This document shows positions 8,104 through 16,416 of a DNA stretch of 37,249 nucleotides, in pieces (the first letter of the stretch is position 1; every line of letters begins with the position of its first letter). Source of the stretch: Candidatus Cyanaurora vandensis (GTDB lineage: Bacteria > Cyanobacteriota > Cyanobacteriia > Gloeobacterales > Anthocerotibacteraceae); NCBI RefSeq assembly GCF_013285555.1, contig NZ_JAAXLT010000111.1, positions 1 through 37,249 of the forward strand. Direction: 5' to 3'. Position numbers and translations under genes: made by a program. The notes under the pieces are model-generated. The model was not told the DNA's origin. It worked only from the letters and a program-made list of their open reading frames with translations, and searched no databases.

Positions 8104-8159
8104 ACTTTACGGGCTGATTAGCACGTAACTTTTCACCACATATCAAACTCATTCCCCAA

Positions 8160-9326
8160 TTACGCCCGTGTGAACAACCGATAGTATAGACCTGTACTCA
8201 ACTCCTTGAGCGGGAACAGGAAGTAGGTCAGAGGATTGATGGTAACAACAATATCCCGACAGTCGCGCTCAGCCCAAAAGAGGAAGCCACGAGCGACTTG
8301 GGCGGCGGACATGACGCCTTGGGGATTGAGGGCACTTTTGAAGGGGCCGAGGATGAGTTTGCGGAGGGTGCAGCGACTAGCCAAGCGTTTGAGGGTGATG
8401 AGTTCGCCCAAGCTGCGTTTACTTAGTTCGTACAAGGGGCTGAGAGCCGGGGAGACTTCAGCTTCGGAGGTATTGACCCAGATTTCTTTGGTGGCGGGGG
8501 CCATGGGTCCTTCGATAGTGCTGAGAAATAGGTCAATCAGGCGCAGGGTGGAGAAGGTGTTGACTTCATAGGAGCGGTGAATCGCTGCGGGAGTCCGGTC
8601 ACTGTGGACATTGACCCCGTGGTTGGTGATTAGGATATCACACGGGGCGAGATGTGCCCGTAGGCTTTCCTCTTCGCCCAACCGCCAGGGAATGACCTTG
8701 ACCCCAGGGAGTTCGAGGTTATCTGAGGTAGTAAAAGCCACCACCCGTGCCCGTCGCGCTAGGAGTTCGGTAATCAAAGCTTGACCCAGGGCACCGGAGG
8801 CGCCGGTAATCGCCACGGTTTTACCCTTGAGGGAGAGGGCCGTCCCCAGCACCCGGTCCACCAGCGTGAAGACCCCGCTGTAGTAGGCGTTGGGGTTATC
8901 GAAATGATGCCGCCAATGATAGGCCCGGTTCACCCACCAGGGCGCGGGCGGAGCCGTGAGTGGTCCCGGCAGGTGGTTGAAATCCGTCTCTACAGTTTTA
9001 AAAAGGTACAGCCGCGCTCCTCCTAGCAAAAAACCCAGGGCATAAACTACTCCCAACCATAGCCCCGGTACCCCACTCACCACCGCCACCACGGTCAAGA
9101 CGACTACCAGTAGTGCAGACTCCAGAATGTCGTGGTAGAGTTGCGCTTTTTGGTAGAGTTCTACCGACACTAAGGAGAGGTCCCGGCGGTAGGCTAAGTG
9201 GTGCCAGTTGTGTAACTTGGTCAGCCCCGGGACCCGGTGGCAGAGGACGTGATAGCCGTCGCGCACCACTTCAGCGAGGAGGAGCGCGAACAACCCCCAG
9301 AGGACAAAACTCAACCAAAAGGTCAT
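8160..9326 (-). CDS. Membrane fatty-acid-hydroxylase-like / short-chain dehydrogenase fusion
   Basis: A 388-residue two-domain protein. Residues 1-160 are a membrane domain with histidine clusters HNWHH (39-43) and HWRHH (137-141), as in the sterol desaturase/fatty acid hydroxylase superfamily. Residues ~165-388 are a Rossmann short-chain dehydrogenase with TGASGALG at 174-181, an NHG motif and a YELSK catalytic-type pair. This fusion is annotated in cyanobacteria as bifunctional sterol desaturase/short-chain dehydrogenase; its substrate is unknown but probably a membrane lipid or hydrophobic compound. It lies 22 bases downstream of gltX on the same strand, so read-through is possible. Confidence 0.82.
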   Translation of the reverse strand: MTFWLSFVLWGLFALLLAEVVRDGYHVLCHRVPGLTKLHNWHHLAYRRDLSLVSVELYQKAQLYHDILESALLVVVLTVVAVVSGVPGLWLGVVYALGFLLGGARLYLFKTVETDFNHLPGPLTAPPAPWWVNRAYHWRHHFDNPNAYYSGVFTLVDRVLGTALSLKGKTVAITGASGALGQALITELLARRARVVAFTTSDNLELPGVKVIPWRLGEEESLRAHLAPCDILITNHGVNVHSDRTPAAIHRSYEVNTFSTLRLIDLFLSTIEGPMAPATKEIWVNTSEAEVSPALSPLYELSKRSLGELITLKRLASRCTLRKLILGPFKSALNPQGVMSAAQVARGFLFWAERDCRDIVVTINPLTYFLFPLKELSTGLYYRLFTRA

Positions 9327-9348
9327 GGGCCAGCCGCTTCACACCTGT

Positions 9349-10803
9349 TTACTTTACTCCGCCTGTGCCTTTCTGGAATTGTTGCACCAAATCGAGGGCT
9401 ACCTGCAAGCGTGGGATTACGGCTTGGCGTTGGTGCAACAGGAGGGCCAGAGGTGCAAGTTCTAGACCCCGGGGCGTCCCGGTCAGAGCAATCCTGAGGG
9501 TCTGCATCACCGGGCCATTTTTGAGGCCGAGGGTCTTGGCGAGGGTCTGGAGTTGGGCCTTGAGTTCCTCGACTTGGGGCGGGTCTTGAAATAACGTCAG
9601 GAGGGCAAGGAGAATCTTGGGGGCTTCGGGTTTGAGGAGAACTTGCAAGCCTTCATTCGTGAAGGCCACGGGTTCAAAGAGAGGACGGGCAACCCGTGCG
9701 GCTTCATCCATCCGGTTTAGCCCCTCACCGACCAACTGGGCGCAACGGGTCAACCAAGCCGCGTCCTCGGGTTGTTTCGGTAAGTCGTAGCCCACTTGGG
9801 TCCAAGTCTGGACGAGCCGCTGGGTCAGGTCTTCAGGCTTGAGCAAACGCAGATGTTGACCATTGAGCCAAGTAAGTTTATCCCAGTCAAAGCGGGCCGG
9901 GGACTTACTGACTCGTTCAAACCCGAACATTGCGTAGGCTTCTGCCAGAGAAAAAATCTCGTGGTCCGACGGCGGCGACCAACTCAACATCGCCAAGTAA
10001 TTAATCAGCCCCTCGGGTATAAAGCCCAAATTTTGGAAATCCGCCAGCGATGTCGCCCCGTCACGCTTCGAGAGCTTCTTCCCCTCGGGGTTGTGGATGA
10101 GCGGCAGGTGGGCAAACTGCGGTAGGGGAGCTGCGAGGGCTTCATAGAGGAGGATTTGTTTAGGCGTATTACCCACATGGTCATCCCCGCGAATGACATG
10201 GCTAATCTGCATATCCCAGTCATCCACAACCACGGCGAAATTGTAGAGCGGTCCCCCATCAGCGCGGGCAATGACCATATCCCCGCCGAGATCCTGGGTC
10301 TGCCAGACCACTTCGTCCTGCACCAAGTCCGACCAACGCACCGTGCGTGGTTCCTCAATTTTGAAGCGGACTACGGGTTCACGCCCCTGGTCCCGAAACG
10401 CCTGTTGTTGGGCCACAGTCAGGTCCCGATGGCGGTTGTCGTAGCGGTTCGCCTGTCCGAGGGCTTTTTGGCGGGTGCGGAGATCGTCGAGTTCTTCCGC
10501 CGTACAGAAGCAGTAGTAGGCTTGACCAGCCGCAAGTAGTTGCTGAATCACGGTTTGGTAACGGTCTAGGCGTTGGGTCTGGTAGTAGGGACCTTCATCG
10601 AAATCCAGACCCAGCCAAGTCAAGCCCTGGATGATGTTGCGGGTGTACTCTGGGCGCGAACGTTCCTGGTCCGTGTCCTCAATGCGGAGAATAAACTTCC
10701 CCCCCTGACTACGGGCGAATAAATAGTTGAAAAGGGCGGTGCGAGCCGTCCCGATGTGCAAGTTCCCCGTGGGACTCGGCGCGATGCGTACCCGTACACT
10801 CAT
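9349..10803 (-). CDS. gltX: Glutamyl-tRNA synthetase
   Basis: A class I aminoacyl-tRNA synthetase that charges tRNA-Glu; in cyanobacteria it usually also charges tRNA-Gln, and its product feeds tetrapyrrole synthesis. The 484-residue protein has the HIGH-type motif (PSPTGNLHIGTA, HIGT at 16-19), the KMSKS-type motif KKLSKRD, and the GluRS-specific RIEDTDQERSRPEY and VVVDDWDMQISHVIRGDDH segments. The ATG at 10803 gives the canonical start MSVRVRIAPSPTG; the frame is open upstream to 10917 but that part has no family resemblance. Confidence 0.97.
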   Translation of the reverse strand: MSVRVRIAPSPTGNLHIGTARTALFNYLFARSQGGKFILRIEDTDQERSRPEYTRNIIQGLTWLGLDFDEGPYYQTQRLDRYQTVIQQLLAAGQAYYCFCTAEELDDLRTRQKALGQANRYDNRHRDLTVAQQQAFRDQGREPVVRFKIEEPRTVRWSDLVQDEVVWQTQDLGGDMVIARADGGPLYNFAVVVDDWDMQISHVIRGDDHVGNTPKQILLYEALAAPLPQFAHLPLIHNPEGKKLSKRDGATSLADFQNLGFIPEGLINYLAMLSWSPPSDHEIFSLAEAYAMFGFERVSKSPARFDWDKLTWLNGQHLRLLKPEDLTQRLVQTWTQVGYDLPKQPEDAAWLTRCAQLVGEGLNRMDEAARVARPLFEPVAFTNEGLQVLLKPEAPKILLALLTLFQDPPQVEELKAQLQTLAKTLGLKNGPVMQTLRIALTGTPRGLELAPLALLLHQRQAVIPRLQVALDLVQQFQKGTGGVK

Positions 10804-10956
10804 GACCCAGACCTGATGGTAATGGTAGGATCTTATCCTTTTGGTAAAACTTACTCCCCTAGTTTGTGGGTTGAGTTTAGGGCCGGTTTGCGGTGAGGGT
10901 TTTGCGCGGGGGTTCAACCTGGCCTTTGCCTAAAGCCTGCACCGCTCCCCAAAATG

Positions 10957-11008
10957 CAAAAAGGCGATGGCAGCCACCCACTACCGTGTCGGTGGCTTTT
11001 CCTATCGC
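10957..11008 (-). terminator. Probable intrinsic terminator after the repeat-protein gene
   Basis: On the minus strand a long imperfect hairpin (arms within 10964-10978 and 10991-11008; core AGCCACC/GGTGGCT with an inner CAC/GTG pair) is followed by CTTTTT (10958-10962 read in reverse). It would end the transcript of the exported repeat protein. The remainder of 10804-11030 shows nothing else that I can support. Confidence 0.55.
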
Positions 11009-11030
11009 TCAACCATTGCTCAGGCGTAGG

Positions 11031-12416
11031 TCATGGTGCCCCCTGTCGGCCCTCGTTACGGCCCTGGGTCAAGAAATGGTTGACTGCCCCGGCGTAGTTG
11101 CTGCGGCCTACACTCGCGGCAACATCCCGGTTGTTTTGCAAGTACCAGGAAGACCAGAAGTCCGCTGAACCGCGCCGTCCTTCATTGACCCCAGCCTGGA
11201 GCCAGTGGTCTAGGGCTTGCTCGTTGGTGTAACGGGCCAAGTCCGGATTATTGGCGACGTAATAGCGAATATCGAACACCAAGGAGCCGCGCCGTCCCTC
11301 ACGGATACCGGCGGTCAGCCAATGCTTAAGGGCTTCTTGAGGACTGTTACCCAGGTTTTGGCGTAAATCATAGTTGGTGTCCAGGTAGTAACGCGCATCG
11401 AAGGCTAGGTTACTGGCCCGGGGATTGCCTGGGTTAACGGGACCGCCGCTATTCCCCCCACTATTGCCGCCGCCCGCGCTCGGTGCCCCTTTACGTCCCT
11501 CTTGAAACCCGTCGTTGACCCAATGCTCAATCGCCCCGGCGTAGTTGTTGGCTCCGACGTTGTTTGCCACATCTAGATTGGTCTCCAGGTACCAAGCAGG
11601 CCAGAACTCCGCCGAACCCCGCCGCCCCTCGCGGATGCCGTCCTTAAGCCAGTGACGAGCCGCCCGTTCGTAATCACGCCCGCTACTGCGGCGGAGATCG
11701 GCATTGGTGGCGAGATAATATTTGACATTGAAGACTCGTGAGCCGCGCCGTCCTTCTTTCAATCCAGTGTTGAGCCAATGGGTGCGGGCTTTGGGGTAGT
11801 TGTTGCCCATACTCCGCCGCAGGTCGTCATTGACCTCTAGGTAGTAGCGGGCATCGAAAATCAGGTCACTCGCCAAAGGATTGTTATTTACACCACCCGC
11901 GCCGCCAGACCCCGGCGCACCGTCACGGCCCTCACGCAGACCCGTGTTTAGCCAATGGGTGATCGCTCCAGCGTAATTGTTACGACCGACGCGCTGAGCA
12001 ACGTCCCGGTTGTTTTGCAGATACCAAGAGGGCCAAAAATCGGCCGAACCGCGCCGTCCCTCCGCTAGACCGTTGCTCAGCCAGTGACCCATGGCGGCTT
12101 CGTAATTTTGACCATAGGTTTGGCGCAGGTCAGCGTTGTATTTCAGGTAGTAGCGCACGTCGAAGACCCGTGAACCGCGCCGCCCTTCTTGGATGCCCTT
12201 ACTCAACCAATGGGCACGGGCCCGCTGCTCGTTGTTATTGAGGGACTGGCGGAGGTCGGGGTAAGTATCGAGGTAGTAGCGGGCATCAAAGGTATAGGTT
12301 TGTAAAAAACTATTGCGGTCCTGTAACAGTGACTGGGCTTGGACCGGGGGGAGCAGGAGCGCGGGACTCAGACTGTACAACAGCAGGGACAAGATAACTG
12401 GATTCAACTGTTTCAC
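11031..12416 (-). CDS. Exported protein with nine YYL/HWL...EGRRGS repeats in three triplets
   Basis: A 461-residue protein with a clear signal peptide (residues 1-27, cleavage near PVQAQ). The mature part has nine ~37-residue repeats of the form FDARYYL...N.DLR......Y..A..HWL..G..EGRRGS. They are ordered as three A-B-C triplets: A and B repeats begin F(D/N)xxYYL, the C repeat begins W(P/S)(S/A)WYL and ends EGR-x-GAP. The triplets are joined by Gly/Ser/Asn linkers. Similar repeats occur in cyanobacterial secreted and calcium-binding-type proteins, but I assign no function. Conserved aromatic residues and His-Trp pairs hint at a helical carbohydrate- or surface-binding array. Confidence 0.8.
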   Translation of the reverse strand: MKQLNPVILSLLLYSLSPALLLPPVQAQSLLQDRNSFLQTYTFDARYYLDTYPDLRQSLNNNEQRARAHWLSKGIQEGRRGSRVFDVRYYLKYNADLRQTYGQNYEAAMGHWLSNGLAEGRRGSADFWPSWYLQNNRDVAQRVGRNNYAGAITHWLNTGLREGRDGAPGSGGAGGVNNNPLASDLIFDARYYLEVNDDLRRSMGNNYPKARTHWLNTGLKEGRRGSRVFNVKYYLATNADLRRSSGRDYERAARHWLKDGIREGRRGSAEFWPAWYLETNLDVANNVGANNYAGAIEHWVNDGFQEGRKGAPSAGGGNSGGNSGGPVNPGNPRASNLAFDARYYLDTNYDLRQNLGNSPQEALKHWLTAGIREGRRGSLVFDIRYYVANNPDLARYTNEQALDHWLQAGVNEGRRGSADFWSSWYLQNNRDVAASVGRSNYAGAVNHFLTQGRNEGRQGAP

Positions 12417-12498
12417 GGACTTTGTACCTTGCTACCGAGATAGTTCATTATGTGTGTTTCCGTACAAAAGAAACTAACGGCTCAACGCAAATAAATAT

Positions 12499-13641
12499 TC
12501 AACTAATCGTAAGGGCCACGGATTGATAGAGGGTAGTCCGTTGCTGAGGGGTGCGTCCGGCCTGGATAATCGCTTGCATGAGGTCCTGGACGTCCAGGCA
12601 AGTTCCGCCTTGAGCTCCCGCCATGCTGGTGATATGTTCTTCCATTAGTGTCCCGCCGAGGTCATTGCAGCCCCAGTCCAAGGCTTCACGGGCACCCGCT
12701 AGAGTGAGCTTGACCCAACTGGGTTGGTGATTGACCACCCACCGCCCCAGGAATAACCGCGCTACCGCCATAGTTAACAGAGCATCAGCCAGGACGGGCT
12801 GGTCGCGCCCGACCCGGTGTCTGAGGCTCGGGGGGGCTTGTTCACCAACGTAGGGGAGCAAGATAAACTCCGTGAAGCCCGTTACCCCAGCGGCCCAAGC
12901 ACTCTGCTGAATAGCTTTGAGGATTCCCAAGTGAATTACCCGTTGCGCTAAGTTCTCGATATGGCCCGACAAGAGCGTGCTGGTCGTGGGTAAGCCCATT
13001 CGGTGCGCGGTTTGAACCACGTTGACCCAACCCTGGGTATCTAATTTCTCTGGACAAAGACGGCGGCGCACCGGCTCGTAGAGAACTTCAGCGGCAGTCC
13101 CCGGCAGGGAACCAACCCCGGCGGCTTGGAGTTCCTCTAGTACTTGTTCCAGACTAATCCCGTCCTCCGTGGCGACGAAATCTACTTCCTGAGGCGAGAA
13201 CGCGTGGATATGCAAGTGGGGGAAGTGGTCCTTCATCGTCCGCACAAGTTTTAGGTAATAAGTCAAGCTAGACCCACCGATTTTGGCAGCGGGATTGAGT
13301 CCACCCTGCATACAGATTTCCGTCGCACCCAGGGCTATCCCTGCCTGAGTCTTAGCTAAGACTTGCTCAAAGTCTAACCAGTAGGCCCCGTCCTCCCCTT
13401 CATCCCGACGGAATGCACAAAAGGAGCAGTGCTGGTTACAGATGTTGGTGAAATTGATGTTGCGGTTGACCACGTAGGTCACGGTATCACCGACAAGCTC
13501 AGAACGCATCTGGTCCGCTGCGACCCGAATTTCAGCAATCGCCTGAGCATCCCTCTGGTTCATTAAAAAATATGCCTCCGCCAAGGTCAACCCCTCGGGC
13601 TGGAAACTATGGCGGAGGACTTGGGTGAGTTGCATGGTCAA
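12499..13641 (-). CDS. cofH: CofH, deazaflavin (F0) synthase subunit
   Basis: CofH is a radical-SAM enzyme that joins a tyrosine-derived radical to 5-amino-6-(ribitylamino)uracil; with CofG it makes 7,8-didemethyl-8-hydroxy-5-deazariboflavin, the antenna chromophore of some cyanobacterial photolyases. The 380-residue protein has the CxxxCxxC cluster at 68, 72 and 75 ([17 protein letters not shown]). Further family segments are [31 protein letters not shown] and [14 protein letters not shown]. Its ATG overlaps the stop of the upstream small membrane-protein gene by 4 bases, suggesting coupling. cofG is not in the window. Confidence 0.93.
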   Translation of the reverse strand: MTMQLTQVLRHSFQPEGLTLAEAYFLMNQRDAQAIAEIRVAADQMRSELVGDTVTYVVNRNINFTNICNQHCSFCAFRRDEGEDGAYWLDFEQVLAKTQAGIALGATEICMQGGLNPAAKIGGSSLTYYLKLVRTMKDHFPHLHIHAFSPQEVDFVATEDGISLEQVLEELQAAGVGSLPGTAAEVLYEPVRRRLCPEKLDTQGWVNVVQTAHRMGLPTTSTLLSGHIENLAQRVIHLGILKAIQQSAWAAGVTGFTEFILLPYVGEQAPPSLRHRVGRDQPVLADALLTMAVARLFLGRWVVNHQPSWVKLTLAGAREALDWGCNDLGGTLMEEHITSMAGAQGGTCLDVQDLMQAIIQAGRTPQQRTTLYQSVALTIS

Positions 13642-13925
13642 AACTGCTGCTGGACTTCTTCAAGGGTATGGGTCTGGGCACGCGTCGCCTCCCAATAACT
13701 CACGCGGGTCTGGCGTTTATAGATGTAGGGCCGTTGGCGACGCACCAGCAAGGCAAAGGGACCCGAGAAAATCAGGTAGAAAACCTGGAGAATGAGCCGC
13801 GCCATAAACTCGCCCACCGGCTGGATAAAGCGCAACCAAGCCAACCAAGCGGGCGGGTAGAGCCAGCGCAATAAGAGCAAGACCACCGAGAGCGCGACCA
13901 GGAAACCGACGATATACCAATGCAC
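13638..13925 (-). CDS. Small membrane protein, SxtJ-like
   Basis: A 95-residue protein with an N-terminal hydrophobic helix ([20 protein letters not shown]), a second hydrophobic hairpin ([22 protein letters not shown]) and a basic, aromatic C-terminus ([20 protein letters not shown]). The layout resembles SxtJ-family small membrane proteins, which are often found near NodU/CmcH carbamoyltransferases. Such an enzyme is encoded about 2.5 kb away (16417-18189), though on the other strand. It overlaps cofH by 4 bases (ATGA) and follows rseP by 20 bases, so the three genes form a likely operon. The function is unknown. Confidence 0.65.
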   Translation of the reverse strand: MHWYIVGFLVALSVVLLLLRWLYPPAWLAWLRFIQPVGEFMARLILQVFYLIFSGPFALLVRRQRPYIYKRQTRVSYWEATRAQTHTLEEVQQQF

Positions 13926-13945
13926 AAGCAGGACTCCATGGATAA

Positions 13946-15229
13946 CTAGAACGGCGAACCCTTGAGAATCCAGTTCAGGGAATCCTTCAAGATCAGCGTG
14001 ACCGAGAGTCCCATCAAAAATATTAACCCGGTCTGGAGGACGCGGTTCTGGATCTGCTCGGAGACCGGCTTACCCCGGATCGCTTCAAGAGCCAAAAAGA
14101 CCAGATGCGAACCGTCCAATCCAGGGATCGGCAACAGGTTGAGGAAGGCCAAACTGAAGGAAACCAACGCTGCTACGGATAACAGGTTGAGGGGGTTGTC
14201 GTTGGAGACATCGGCGGTGTACTTGACAATCCCGACGGGACTGGAGAGTTGGTCTAGGCCGACCTTGCCCGTAAACAGTTGCCCAAAGCCCGACAATGTA
14301 GATTCAGTGATGAAAAAGAACTTCTGGTTAGCCGCTGCGAGAGACTCGCCCACACCTTCCACTGGACGCCGGACCACATTGGGAACAAGGTTGGGGGCCA
14401 GGGAAACGCCCACCTGTCCTTTGTCGGAAGGGGTTACGGTTTTGTTGATGCGCTCCGTGCCCCGACGAATCACCAGGATGAGCGGTTGTTGACCAGCGGC
14501 CTGGACCGCCGTGCGGAAGCGTTCGACACTCTCGGTGGGGGTGAGACCGAGGGATTGGTCGCCCGCTTGGAGGACCACATCACCCGCCTGAATATCCGCC
14601 TTAGCCGCCGGCGTATCCACACCGCCCAACCCCAGAATGCGGACCCCGCGCAGGTCCTCAGGGGTAGCTTCTTGCGTAATTCGTTTGCCGTCGCGCTCTA
14701 GGACAAGAGTTAAGGTCGCGGGGTTGGTTTGCAGGAGCGATGGGAGGCGGTCTAGGCCACCGCTACCCAAGTCCTGACCATTCACCTGACGGAGGACATC
14801 CCCGGCTTGTAGAGCGGTGGTCAGACCAGGGACGGGTTTGCCGGGGACTTGGAGGCCCGGTCCCGGCTCCTCAATTCCCGTGATGAGGACCAAGGCGAGT
14901 AGGGCGGCGTAGGCCACAATTAGGTTCATGACTACCCCAGCCGCCATGACAATGGCGCGGTCAAGGATGGGGCGGTTTTTGAGCAGGTTGGGGTCGTCCT
15001 TGGGGATCGTGCTGTCGGGGTCCTCATCTGGGAAACCGACAAATCCGCCCAAGGGTAAGAGTCGCAGGGAGAACTCTGTCCCCGCCCAGTCATACTTGAG
15101 GAGGACCGGGCCGAAGCCAATCGCGAAACGGTTAGCGTAGATGCCTTGCAGACGCGCAGCGAGGAAATGTCCGAGTTCGTGGAAAATAATGAGCGAAGCC
15201 AGTACCCCAATCCCTGCTAAAAAACCCAT
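13946..15229 (-). CDS. rseP: RseP-type site-2 metalloprotease (M50)
   Basis: An intramembrane zinc protease that cleaves transmembrane substrates such as anti-sigma factors after a first cut. The 427-residue protein has the zinc-binding HELGH at 17-21 in the first membrane helix and the third ligand in NLLPIPGLDG (Asp at 372) near the C-terminus. Two PDZ-like regions lie roughly between residues 120 and 280 (VLRQVNGQDLGSGG and GVDTPAAKADIQAGDVVLQAGD). It is the first gene of a run with the SxtJ-like protein and cofH. The start at 15229 gives the canonical short N-terminus before the HELGH helix. Confidence 0.93.
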   Translation of the reverse strand: MGFLAGIGVLASLIIFHELGHFLAARLQGIYANRFAIGFGPVLLKYDWAGTEFSLRLLPLGGFVGFPDEDPDSTIPKDDPNLLKNRPILDRAIVMAAGVVMNLIVAYAALLALVLITGIEEPGPGLQVPGKPVPGLTTALQAGDVLRQVNGQDLGSGGLDRLPSLLQTNPATLTLVLERDGKRITQEATPEDLRGVRILGLGGVDTPAAKADIQAGDVVLQAGDQSLGLTPTESVERFRTAVQAAGQQPLILVIRRGTERINKTVTPSDKGQVGVSLAPNLVPNVVRRPVEGVGESLAAANQKFFFITESTLSGFGQLFTGKVGLDQLSSPVGIVKYTADVSNDNPLNLLSVAALVSFSLAFLNLLPIPGLDGSHLVFLALEAIRGKPVSEQIQNRVLQTGLIFLMGLSVTLILKDSLNWILKGSPF

Positions 15230-15318
15230 GAATTACCTTAATCGCGCTACTTTCAATTCTACTCACTGCCAAAGTACAGCCGTCTCTCACCACGGCGTAA
15301 ATCAGAGATAATGAACCG

Positions 15319-15721
15319 ATGCTGAAGTTAATTGTCCTGATCATCCTAGGGTTCTGGGCTACTCCCTGCTTAGCCCTACCCACACCGACCCAGGTGACAG
15401 CCGCCCTCTATCAACAGATCCCCGACTTTCCCAAGGGCGGAGTCAATCAAGATGGCACCCAAAACCTCATCCGCAGGCTCGTAACCTACCACAACTTCCT
15501 CAAGAACCGCTCGCCCTATTCCCGGTTTGACTGGAAGCTGACTGTGGCGGATTACATCGGCTACAACGACCCCGATCCGGGCTGAAGAATACCCCGGTCG
15601 CGAAGAACTGCCCGTCAATCCCTACCTCGCTGACCAACGGCTGATGGACCAACTCACCCGCCCTGAGCGCGAGGCCCTCATCAGTACCCTGCTCAAGATT
15701 TACCGGGAGAATCCGGGCTGA
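15319..15721 (+). pseudogene. Frameshifted small exported cyanobacterial protein
   Basis: The first frame encodes a signal peptide (MLKLIVLIILGFWATPCLA) and continues through RFDWKLTVADYIGYNDP, then stops at 15585 after a few residues. One frame over, the protein goes on naturally as IRAEEYPGREELPVNPYLAD and ends ALISTLLKIYRENPG with a TGA at 15719-15721. The total length of 403 bases is one more than a multiple of three, which fits a single inserted base near 15571 in the GACCCCGATCC stretch. The second-frame stop overlaps the next ATG as TGATG, so that frame is the original one. The alternatives are a sequencing error or programmed slippage. Confidence 0.72.
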
Positions 15722-16026
15722 TGCAGTGGCAGCGGGGCAACTTAGTCCGGGGTCCATCCTGGTGCGTGGGCTTGAACCCAGAAGAACTGCGGGACTTGCG
15801 AGACCAAGCCCGCTACTTAGTTAAGCTTCTGGCTGAGGCTCCCACTTGGCTGATGGACAGCGAAACCCTACAAGTCGAAGCCCAGAGTCCGACCCTAGAA
15901 CTCAATCTCAGCGGGGAACCCCAGCAATTCACGCTGCGGTTGCGGTTGTATTACGGGCGCGAATTTGAAGGGGAGTGGCTCCCAGCCGTTGCCCTGGAGG
16001 TGCTAACCCAACTAGCTGAGGGTTAA
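15721..16026 (+). CDS. DUF1818 family protein
   Basis: A 101-residue cyanobacterial protein. The start MQWQRGNLVRGPSWCVGLNPEEL, the helix RDQARYLVKLLAEAP and the strand-rich C-terminus (FTLRLRLYYGREFEGEWLP) match the DUF1818 family, whose members have a small alpha/beta fold and no assigned function. Its ATG overlaps the TGA of the frameshifted upstream gene by one base, implying translational coupling of the original pair. The 3' end overlaps the convergent membrane-protein gene by 4 bases. Confidence 0.8.
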   Translation: MQWQRGNLVRGPSWCVGLNPEELRDLRDQARYLVKLLAEAPTWLMDSETLQVEAQSPTLELNLSGEPQQFTLRLRLYYGREFEGEWLPAVALEVLTQLAEG

Positions 16027-16316
16027 CGGGAAGATTTATTAGGATTGTAGGGCGAGGTGTGGGCTTGGTCACGAAAATCACCGCAATCAATCGCCGCCTC
16101 ACTAAAGGCCGTGACCGGATGAACCGTACATTTGAGGTAGTTGAAGTCAGGATTGGCGTAGCGGCAGCGATGGCAGGGGATGGCAAGGTTACGCTGGACC
16201 ACCTGTTTCATCTGTCTGAACCAGCACACCAAGTCCCAAAGTAAACGGAGTAGAATTGACCCCAGGACGAGGGCCGAGAAATAGGGCAGCCAGTCGCGCA
16301 GCATGGTAGATTGCAA
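16023..16316 (-). CDS. Small membrane protein with a four-cysteine cytosolic domain
   Basis: A 97-residue protein with one membrane span (LPYFSALVLGSILLRLLWDLVCWF) followed by a basic stretch and a compact cysteine domain: IPCHRCRYANPDFNYLKCTV, then EAAIDCGDF. The C-x-x-C...C...C spacing suggests a metal site. Similar short proteins occur across cyanobacteria without known function. An alternative start five residues in (MLRDW) cannot be excluded. It is convergent with the DUF1818 gene. Confidence 0.65.
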   Translation of the reverse strand: MQSTMLRDWLPYFSALVLGSILLRLLWDLVCWFRQMKQVVQRNLAIPCHRCRYANPDFNYLKCTVHPVTAFSEAAIDCGDFRDQAHTSPYNPNKSSR

Positions 16317-16381
16317 GTCCGTGCGCTTCAGATCCTAGCCCAGCCCGGTCCTGAAGCAACGAGTTTAGAATTAAACCATAC

Positions 16382-16400
16382 CTGGGGTAGACCACCCCAG
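16382..16400 (+). promoter_or_regulatory. Hairpin just upstream of the carbamoyltransferase start
   Basis: A perfect 7-bp stem (CTGGGGT at 16382-16388, ACCCCAG at 16394-16400) with a 5-base loop lies 16 bases before the ATG, close to the ribosome-binding region. It could modulate translation initiation. No T-tract follows, so it is not a terminator. Confidence 0.3.
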
Positions 16401-16416
16401 TCGGGGTAAGTGAACC

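Noticed and set aside
7841-8128. 95-codon frame rich in Leu/Arg
   Set aside because: The alternative frame at 7891-8103 is far more protein-like, and this one has no domain pattern.
10893-11168. 91-codon plus-strand frame before the repeat-protein gene
   Set aside because: It overlaps a probable terminator and the complement of the conserved EGR-GAP end of the repeat protein.
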